The position numbers and the translations under genes were made by a program. This document shows, in pieces, positions 56,217-64,000 of a stretch of 64,000 bases of DNA (position 1 is its first letter; each line of letters starts with the position of its first letter). Origin of the DNA: Scalesia atractyloides (lineage: Eukaryota; Streptophyta; Magnoliopsida; Asterales; Asteraceae). The stretch is from the NCBI GenBank assembly GCA_947069175.1, contig CAMTDV010001633.1, positions 58,262,102 to 58,326,101 of the forward strand, written 5' to 3'. The notes beneath the pieces are model-generated. The model was given only the letters and a program-made list of their open reading frames with translations, was not told the DNA's origin and did no database searches.

Positions 56217-56980
56217 TCATGAACCGTTCATGAACACAAATATTTCTTAACAAACGAACACGAACAAGATCTTGTTCGTGTTTATTCGGTTCGTTTGCAG
56301 CCCTACACATAAACCCTAAAACAAAACCCAAATCATTTTGGGCTTTTAAGTTTTAACCAACCATGTGGGCTTTTATGTTTTAATTATGTGTGTGTGCTAT
56401 TGAGTTTTAATTATATTAGGCTTATAATCATAAATTTGTGGTTAGGCTTTCAATGAAAGCCCATTTTTGGTAGTCTAAAATAATCTTAGGGGTCACGTAA
56501 ATTTTTCCCCAGAGATAACAAAATACAAAAAAAAAACCGTTAAAAAATAAATAAATAAATTGCGTTACGTCGTAAAAGTTCAGGGGTAGCGGGTGCTACC
56601 CCTACTCCTTAGCTATATCCGCTTGGGTATGTTATATATATATATGATATAAAATTTGTTTGAACTGGTTTAATTTAAGCGAGTCATATTCCAGACTCGA
56701 AAGATAAATAAACTTTGTATGTAACTCGATAACTAAGCGAGTCATATTCAAGACTCAAAAGATAATTGTTCTATATGCTCAATTGTGTTCATATTATTTT
56801 TCTGTTGTATAGTAAACAAAAAAACATTGTGATAGAAACCTTGATTTTTGAACTTTCTATTCATCATGTCATTGTTGTTGTACTTGGATGTACAACCTAT
56901 AATGCATTGCGCGGAGTAATTGATCATAGACTAACAAACTTATTCTAACTACTTTGGTGATCTTGGTTTTGGTATTTTTT

Positions 56981-59390
56981 TTATACAACTGAGTGCGAAT
57001 AAACATTGTTATAAATAATGCTTTTAGGGCTCTCGCTCTCTATATATCTTCTCTCTTGTTTCGGTGGTTGTCTGAGAAGAATGTAAACGATGGTTGCACT
57101 TAGAGCCCCGAGAATGGGACTCGAGATAAAAATCCAGAGCTTTTCATATTCGTTAGCCACAATGGCGGGGCCTATGCTCCTTGCTGGGTTCATAGAAGCT
57201 CCAGTAATTGGCCTACAAAAAATGATTAATGTGTAAGTTTGTGACTAAAAAATATAGAGTTAAATGTCGTATTAATCCATGTGGTTTATGTCATTTTGTC
57301 AGTTTGGTCCAAAGGTTTGAAACGTTGTCAGTTTAGTCCCAATAGTTTCAAACGTTGCCGTTTTAGTCCACTGGGTTAACTTCATCCATTTTTTCTAGTT
57401 AACGAAAAGGGCAATTCAGTCATTTTATATGTAATTCTGTCAACTAGAAGGGTAATTCGGCCATATAAAATGATCGAATTGCCCTTCTCCTTAACAAAAA
57501 AATGGGAGAAGTTAACCCTATGGACTAAAATGGCAACGTTTGAAACTATTTAGACTAAAAGGACAACATTTCAAACCTTTAGACTAAACTGACAAAATGA
57601 CCAAACCGGGTCTAAAATGGCATTTAACTCGTTTACTTTAGTGTCTTTTGTACCAATAAACTTATTTTAAAACTCGGAAAAATTGACTATTATATCCAAT
57701 ATTGAAAAATTACTATTATGCCCATATATATGGTATTTTAGTTATTTTACTTAGATTTTATTTTTATTAGTTATTTTACTTAGATTTTATATTTATTTGA
57801 TAGATTGCAAAGTTAAGTAAGTCAAAGTAACCTCTAGAAAGATGGAATCATTGTTACCCTGCAATTATAACATTAAACAATAATATGACTCCAATTGCAA
57901 CCCCTGCAAGCTCCTTGCTCTGCAATTCTCTTTACAAAATCAAAGTTAACAAACCAAATTACCAAGTTTTCTAGAGAAAAGATGAACCATACCGATCTAT
58001 CATCGGTTGCCACACAAGATGAAAGTGATGATAAACTCCCACAAGAAAGCTTCAAAATCGGTTACCGGAGTTGAAAATCGAGTTAAAGTTGGCAACATGT
58101 CTGGTTGGTGATCAAACAAAACTTTCAAAGTGAGACATGCAAGTGTAGAACCCAAAAGTTGAGACACCACATACATTGGAACCTACAACAACTTTGTGTA
58201 ACTGTAAACTTGTATATTTCACTTATCTTTGGAAAAACTATTTATATGTGCGGTTAATATTAATATCATATACTGAATTTGTGTTAAGGGACCCGTGTGA
58301 GCTACACTTTTGTTTGTAAACTAGTCTCAAGCCCCCCGCCTTGCGGAGCGAGGGGCATAAAACCGTGCTATCGGTGCGGCTGATCGGAAACCATAAAACC
58401 GAATATTAGTACTGATTTCGGTAAAATCAATACTCTAAACCCTAAACCATAAAAAAAAACTAAACGTATTTAACTTTTTTGAATGAAGTTATAAAACACA
58501 AGATTTTTGCAAAATGAAAAATCTGCTACCACTATGCTTATAAATAAATTTTTAAAAAAATCATAAGAAGACAAAATACACAAAAAGACAAAATATACAT
58601 TGTTCATCCAAATGTTACAAATTAATATGTATGAAATTTAAAAGTATTTCTAAATTAATTTTACGAACGATATTACTATGATAATGTACAAAATCCTAAT
58701 TGTAAGATAAAGTTTTTATGGTCCTTACGTATATTAAACGTAATCTCCCGACAGCAGCAAACGCGATAGAAACCGCAGGGTTGAAATGTGCACCAGAAAT
58801 ATGTCCAAGTGTGTATATCAAAGCCATTAGACATAAACCCCACACCATTGCGATCCCTATGATTGTTAAAGATCGATCTCGATCCGCCATTGCAACCCCA
58901 CACCCTGTGAAAATCAACATATATGTCCCTAAAAGCTCTGCAACAATCTGTACGTGTTTTTGTTAGCAAAAATACCCAGAACTAATATTGAAAAAGTGGC
59001 AGGCAATATGTACACCACTAGCATACTATCCACACACCACTAACATGTTATATATGGCCCGTATAACCTTTTTCATATAATCATACGCCATGTATGACAT
59101 GTGGAAAGTTATACAACCCTTATAACCTTACACGGCCCGTATACCTAACTGAACTGACTGATGTGACTGTGGTGTGTTTTGTCATAAGTTGTACGTCTGT
59201 ATAAGCTTATACGGCCCGTATGACAAGTGGGGGTGGTTGAAAAATTAACTACCTTTTGACAGTAAGATGGAAGGACAACATGACTGAAAGATCTTTTGTG
59301 ATTGTGTTAAATGTTGGGTTGTTGTTGAGTGATTGGCAGAGTTTTCATGCTTGGTGAAAATATGTAAGATGATGAATTTGAGGCAGCCAT
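56981..59390 (-). pseudogene. NIP: NIP-type aquaporin gene, five exons, disrupted
   Basis: Exons on the minus strand: 59390-59253, 58947-58729, 58182-57993, 57919-57858 and 57212-56981, all with GT/AG borders. Exon 2 has IVAELLGTYMLIFTGCGVAM, VWGL (Trp as in NIP group I filters) and GHISGAHFNPAV with the first NPA. Exon 3 starts VPMYVVSQLLGSTLA. Exon 4 is SKELAGVAIG. Exon 5 has PITGASMNPARSIGP with the second NPA. Breaks: a TAA at codon 28 of exon 1, and a short deletion in exon 3 between WEFIITFIL and VATDDRS that shifts the frame. A working copy would be a membrane channel for water or small neutral solutes. Alternatively the start lies elsewhere or the sequence has errors, but two independent breaks favour a pseudogene. 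Confidence 0.82.
57257..57630. mobile_element. Foldback MITE in the last NIP intron
   Basis: The element is bounded by GAGTTAAATG and CATTTAACTC, and the arms pair over about 185 bases. Examples are GTTTGAAACGTTGTCAGTTT against AAACTGACAAAATGACC and related segments further in, and AGGGCAATTC against GAATTGCCCT near the centre. No coding and no clear target duplication. Confidence 0.8.
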
Positions 59391-60364
59391 TGATGAGTTT
59401 TGGAGCTTAAACAAATGTTGCTTATATAATGTTGTAGTGTGTTTTAAAACTATTGTTAAGATGAGATTTTGTGGCCGATTTGGAATTTTGTGGTTGGATG
59501 TATTAGACGTTGATTGAAAAAGACAGTGATTGCCAAATGTTTGATACAAAAGTGAAGCCGGCCATTTTAATACAAGGTTTGTAATCGAATCTGAGTTATA
59601 TGTGAAGTGACTACTTGCTAGTTTATTGTTTGTTTGTACTCAGCGAATCGAGTTTGAAACTGACAAAAATACGAACCAAACTGAATTCAAATTTTTGAAT
59701 CCGGACAGCATCCAAATTTGTGATTTTTGAATCTTTAGGTAAATTTAAAATCAGCCTGAATTGGAATTTTCGATTTCAAATTGGTTTTCTGGGAATTGAA
59801 CACTTAAAGAATAGAACTCGTATAACTAGACTAGCCCGAAACCCAACTCGATGAACACCATTACAACCAGAATAGCCCAAAACCCAATTCGATGAACACC
59901 ATTACGGTGAAAACATTTGCTTCCAAATATAGAGACAAAATAGCTAATTGTTTCACCTTTCCTTGCATTTTATAAGGGGGGACCGGGTGGATAGCTCGCA
60001 TGCCTACGAGCTCCACCGGGTTCCATCGAGTTCAATGGGAAAACAGCCCTAACCAATCAGGCAATCACAATTGTGGTGTCATGAGTCACATTAGTGTCAA
60101 ATACCATATGGTGGGTTTCTTTCATGAGTGGGCAGCCCTTGGTTGAACAGGCGGTTACAATTACAACTAGGATGTAGAAAAAAACTAACTAAAGAAAAGA
60201 ATGACCATAGAAGCTTGTTACAACTCTTTTCCTATCAAACAAGCTGTATAATAATAGTGTACATTTCACACAAACCCAATTAGGCAAAAAAACTTCCCTA
60301 TCAAGAAACCACATTAACTTCTACAAGGAAAGTAAATACCTAAACGGCAGTCAATAAGTCAAAC
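59391..60364. other. Intergenic between NIP and APRL, no gene seen
   Basis: It holds the NIP promoter side and the 3' end of APRL. ACGGCCCGTAT-type repeats occur just before it, in NIP intron 1 (59050-59222). No coding or RNA gene was recognised. Confidence 0.45.
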
Positions 60365-63314
60365 TCAATCAAGGCTCGTGCTCGCCTCCCCAAAAGAAAC
60401 CGAAGCTAATGATTTTGAAGCCCATGCAGCATTAGCCTTAGCGTTCATGGCTCCACGCAGGTTGCCTCTTTTGCAAGGCTCGGTGAGTGAAGTGAATAAT
60501 TGTACGGCATGGTTCATGTACGATAAAGGATGTTCCCACAAACTCTTGAACCGTATGTTTGGGATCAATCTTCTCCAAGAAACTCGAGCACGTGTCATGA
60601 TAAACGGATAACTCAGGTAAAACAGCCTTAAAACCACAAAAATGGTGGCAAATGTTAAGTATGTTTCATGTTGAAGCATGTTTTCAGGGGACCTTGCCCA
60701 TGAAAACGGACAGCTTTCAGGTCCGCTCATTTTTCTCTTCTCATGCTCGTACATGGTTTCCCCAAGAGATGTTCCATCAATAGATTTGGACTTAATACCT
60801 ATACATACAATCATTAAAGGTAAACTGTAATCAAGAACAGAACCAATTTCATTTACATTCTTCTAACAGTTAAAAAATTCATCTATAAGTTTCTAATATC
60901 ATAACAGCAAATTTAATATTTTAAAACACAAAAAATGTCATATTTATCTATTTCCTAGTTAATAGATAAAATCGATTATTATAACACTCTGTTTTACTAA
61001 ATAATATATAACATTATTGTTGTTAATCGTCTCAGTCCATAGTAAAACAGGTTGGTAAAAATGGCAAGTTGGGTAGCAGGTCAAAATGGGAGATTCTAAT
61101 ACTGTTCACTCTATTAGAATTTTATAATAACAAACGTATTAAATATACTTATAAAACTAAACTATTAACATACTAATCTAACTTTCTTTCTTTTCGCAAA
61201 GTGATTCAGAACATTGTAAGCTCTCAAATACACATCGGTTGACTTTTTTCCTTTTTGACTAAGTAATTTTTTTTACGCATTTCACCATTTTGAGATATTC
61301 GATCCATTTTGGGGTACATAGACTAATGTAGGAATTATGAAGTTGTATATATGCTCGAGCTCATAATGTAATAAATTAAATTCCATTTTTACCCTTGCAT
61401 TTATGAAAAAACAGACAATTTTAAGGACAAGTAAAATTACCTGTAACATTAGTGTAGAAAGCCATAAGCGAATCTATAGTTCGTGATCCATGGTAGCGTG
61501 CACGCATTGTTGAGTTCAATACAAATAGTGTAGGAAACCCATGAACTCCATATTTTGAGAGTATGCTACACATCAAATGGAAAATTTTAACTTATATAAA
61601 ATGTTAATTTAGGCGTTTTAATGCTAACTTTTGTTTATGGGCTAGTGGAGACCACCCATGCATTCAACTTTTCTTCACTAGGACACCCATATATTGATGC
61701 TATTAATTGACCGCCCAAGAATGTATCTGGTTCCGTTCATACCAAATCCCGCTAAAAACTTACACATTATTTTTTCCAATTGAAATGTTGCTTATGGATG
61801 GCAAGATATAGTGGTTTATTGTCTTTTCATAAAACTTAAGGATATTATCATCGTTAGACATGTTTTTTGCGTGACTTTGGTATAAATGAAACTGGATCAT
61901 ACTTAGGTGGTCTATAAAGTAGTTGCAACAGATGAGCGACTTTTTTAATACATGGGTGGCCTTCATATACGTTATGCGTTATTAATCTTGTAATATTACT
62001 TTACACTTATAATAAATAGACACTATTTCAACCTCATTGCAAGTGGATGGTAAACATTTTCAGATGAAAATATACGAGTATAAAGTTCTCAAACCTTGGT
62101 CTTATGACGGATTCTTCGATCGCAAAATGAGAAATTGAAGGATACAATAAAGCCATAACCGATAAATTTGGTCTAAAGGTTATCGAAAAGGGGCACCAAG
62201 ATGCATAAAAGAGAACAATAACGTAACTTTGAGCATACTTGTGAACTGTATTTAATGACTTTTGCAATGATGCCTCATCTCCCTAAAAACAAATATTTCA
62301 CAAAACTGCATTAGCAATATACATCTTTAAACACTCATCTTTGACTTAGGGGGTGTTTGGAAATTGGGATTGCATTTACAAACTAATTATCTGATAATTG
62401 ATTTCTCACATCACATATAATTACGTATGAGTGTTTGCGTTACGTACCACTTTCTTTGTTTCCACATGATTTGCGTGATTTCCTTTTTTGTCTCCATATT
62501 TAGTAATTAGTTGAGTTAGTTAGTGGAGTAGTGGGTTAGATGGTTAACATTGTGATTTCTATTAAAATGAGTCTCTGTATGTATCTTCCAAGCTCTTATC
62601 TATTATCTTAGGATCAATTGGTTAACGATTCGGTTCGTAACGGTTTGTATCCCTATTAAATTATTGATGTTATGTACTTACATCGAGATAGATGGTAAAT
62701 GGGAACAAGCTAGGCCGCTACCCCTTTTTGAATAGCAAAACTAAGTATTTTAAAACCTACGTCCATAGATCTCGGGGTCATAACATTACTATGCAGAAGC
62801 ATATCCAAACACTTTCGAGTTTGAGAATGTAGCTTATTCAAACAGATTATCCAATTATTGGATACCATACGGCAGAAGCACATCCAAACACTAGGATCAC
62901 ACCCCGAGTCGTTAGAGCTAATTATCCGATACCAATTAGGCAACCCCTAACCCAAACACCCCCTTTAGTCAAACATACATCCTATAAACCTAATATCTAA
63001 TCCCCATGCTAACCCTAATAAAACAGACAATGCAAATCAAGTTAATCAATTAACAATTTGATCCTAAAAACGAAACAGATTCAAAAATATCATGACAAAA
63101 TTCATACCTCAATAACACCAATTGCACCTGAAGAATTATCAATCCCATTCAACGAACAAACTGGCGATTGAGAACTAATGACCAAATCCTTCATCGATTT
63201 AAACGGACCGATACAATCACAAACCCTAGGGTTCTCAATCTGTTCAGCGCATGTTGGCGTAGCAAAAACCACCAACAGAACGAGCACAAATCGTGAAATC
63301 ATCGTTCGAATCAT
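60365..63314 (-). CDS. APRL: 5'-adenylylsulfate reductase-like protein (APRL), thioredoxin fold
   Basis: Four exons on the minus strand: 63314-63108, 62282-62095, 61565-61441 and 60798-60365, about 954 bases for 317 residues, with GT/AG junctions and an open frame. A signal peptide starts the protein (MIRTMISRFVLVLLVVFATP). The thioredoxin-like domain has FYASWCPFS, in which the second Cys of CXXC is Ser, as in the plant APRL group. It is followed by YPSISHFAIEES and KYGVHGFPTLFVLNST. A membrane segment lies near the C-terminus (YLTFATIFVVLRLFYLSYPF). The protein is likely in the secretory pathway membrane. True APS reductase activity is not expected; its function is not established. A MITE sits in intron 1. 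Confidence 0.92.
62349..62966. mobile_element. Non-autonomous DNA transposon in APRL intron 1
   Basis: The ends are inverted: GGGGGTGTTTGG at 62349 and CCAAACACCCCC at about 62954-62965. Outer bases also mirror (TTTGACTTA against TTTAGTCAAA). No coding. hAT-like or PIF/Harbinger-like ends are both possible, and a target duplication was not settled. Confidence 0.6.
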
Positions 63315-63618
63315 GATTTTCGATCAATCAATCATCAATTGCGAACGAAAAACATTGGAGATTGATGAACAGGATGAGCTTCTTCAACGGAATTGAAGTA
63401 TTAAAATTGGGGAGAAGAGGAAGGTGAGAAACAAAAAAAAAACCTGTAAATTGGTTGTGGTGAGTTGAATCAATTTACGGGTTTTTTGCGATTCTAGAGG
63501 AGGAAGATGATGAGGATAATATTATCCACTTTGAAAAATGTTTATTTTTGTTTATAACCTCTTGAAAATCAATGGTTAACAAGATTATTGGTTAAGTTGT
63601 AATTTAGGTTTCATTAAC

Positions 63619-63894
63619 GAATAATGGATTTTCATAATCCTAACTATTAGTCGTTGGTCGGCAACGGTCTCAATTTAAAAAATAACCAGTGATGGTCCCA
63701 CATTTTCATATATTGTAAACCAATGGATCTTTACTAAACCGAAAAGGATAAGGAGACAAAAAGAAATTAAGGTTTTTTTAGTAAAAGTCCATTAGTTTAC
63801 AATATGTGAAAAAGTGGGATCACCACTGGTTATTTTTTAAGTTGAGACCGTTGCCGGCCAGCTAATAGTTTGGATTATTAAAATCCATTATTCC
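63619..63894. mobile_element. Mutator-type foldback MITE upstream of APRL
   Basis: TTTCATTAAC flanks both sides as a perfect 10-bp target duplication (63609-63618, 63895-63904). Ends GAATAATGGATTTT and AAAATCCATTATTC pair, and the arms continue for about 118 bases (CAACGGTCTCAA against TTGAGACCGTTG). The 9-10 bp duplication suits Mutator-like elements. Confidence 0.82.
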
Positions 63895-64000
63895 TTTCAT
63901 TAACTTATAAACTTACAACTTTTGAACTAAAAAATATAAGTTTAACCAGATCCACTAATTAATTAACTAGTTTCTTTCTCATGATTCTTGTGTCGGATCT

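Overview
This is a eudicot plant nuclear window: intron-containing host genes of plant families, plant-type LTR retrotransposon clades (Athila, Tekay-like, Reina, copia), a hAT transposon and several foldback MITEs. Asteraceae is my guess from general familiarity with such repeats; the sequence does not prove it. Most of the window is transposable element, nested several levels deep.

Left block (1-17830). A Tekay-like element, of which only the 3' tail and LTR remain (14573-17830), was hit by an Athila-like element on the minus strand (1-14572). The Athila was hit in turn by a 9.5-kb non-autonomous gag-only LTR element (E1, 1785-11330, perfect target duplication ACTAG), and its LTR carries a 427-bp solo LTR (12903-13329, duplication GAATA). 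E1 has 2.6-kb LTRs holding tRNA-like modules. Where pol should be, E1 has six copies of a stem-loop motif.

Host gene 1 (19579-30817, +) is a mitochondrial carrier of the BRITTLE1-like (BTL3) group in four exons with an intact frame. Its intron 2 has grown to 6.9 kb by an internally deleted copia (22552-28884) that contains a Reina chromovirus (23336-28514). Downstream lies a dead hAT element (about 31470-34985) with a BED-finger transposase relic and a second BED-finger reading frame on the opposite strand.

Second retroelement block (37316-56216). E2 is another gag-only element on the minus strand. Its 3' LTR is fused head-to-head with a related LTR at a large palindrome. Its 5' LTR is split by an autonomous-type Tekay-like element (E3, 43847-54577) with decayed gag-pol. 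E1, E2 and E3 share LTR ends, PBS, a 5' leader block and a pre-PPT block, but not LTR interiors. E1 and E2 also share the stem-loop motif downstream of gag. This suggests a helper and parasite arrangement in which E3-type elements supply enzymes to E1 and E2 types.

Right block (56217-64000). A NIP aquaporin gene on the minus strand (56981-59390) keeps five recognisable exons but has an in-frame stop and a frame-breaking deletion. An intact four-exon APRL gene (5'-adenylylsulfate reductase-like, thioredoxin-fold membrane protein) follows on the minus strand (60365-63314). Foldback MITEs sit in introns and promoters of both.

The strongest candidates for something undescribed are the covarying stem-loop array shared by the two gag-only elements, the Pol III-promoter-like tRNA modules inside the E1 LTRs, the conserved leader stem, and the recurrence of inverted-repeat modules just upstream of the TATA box in several unrelated LTRs. 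Coordinates were counted by eye and may be off by one or two bases.
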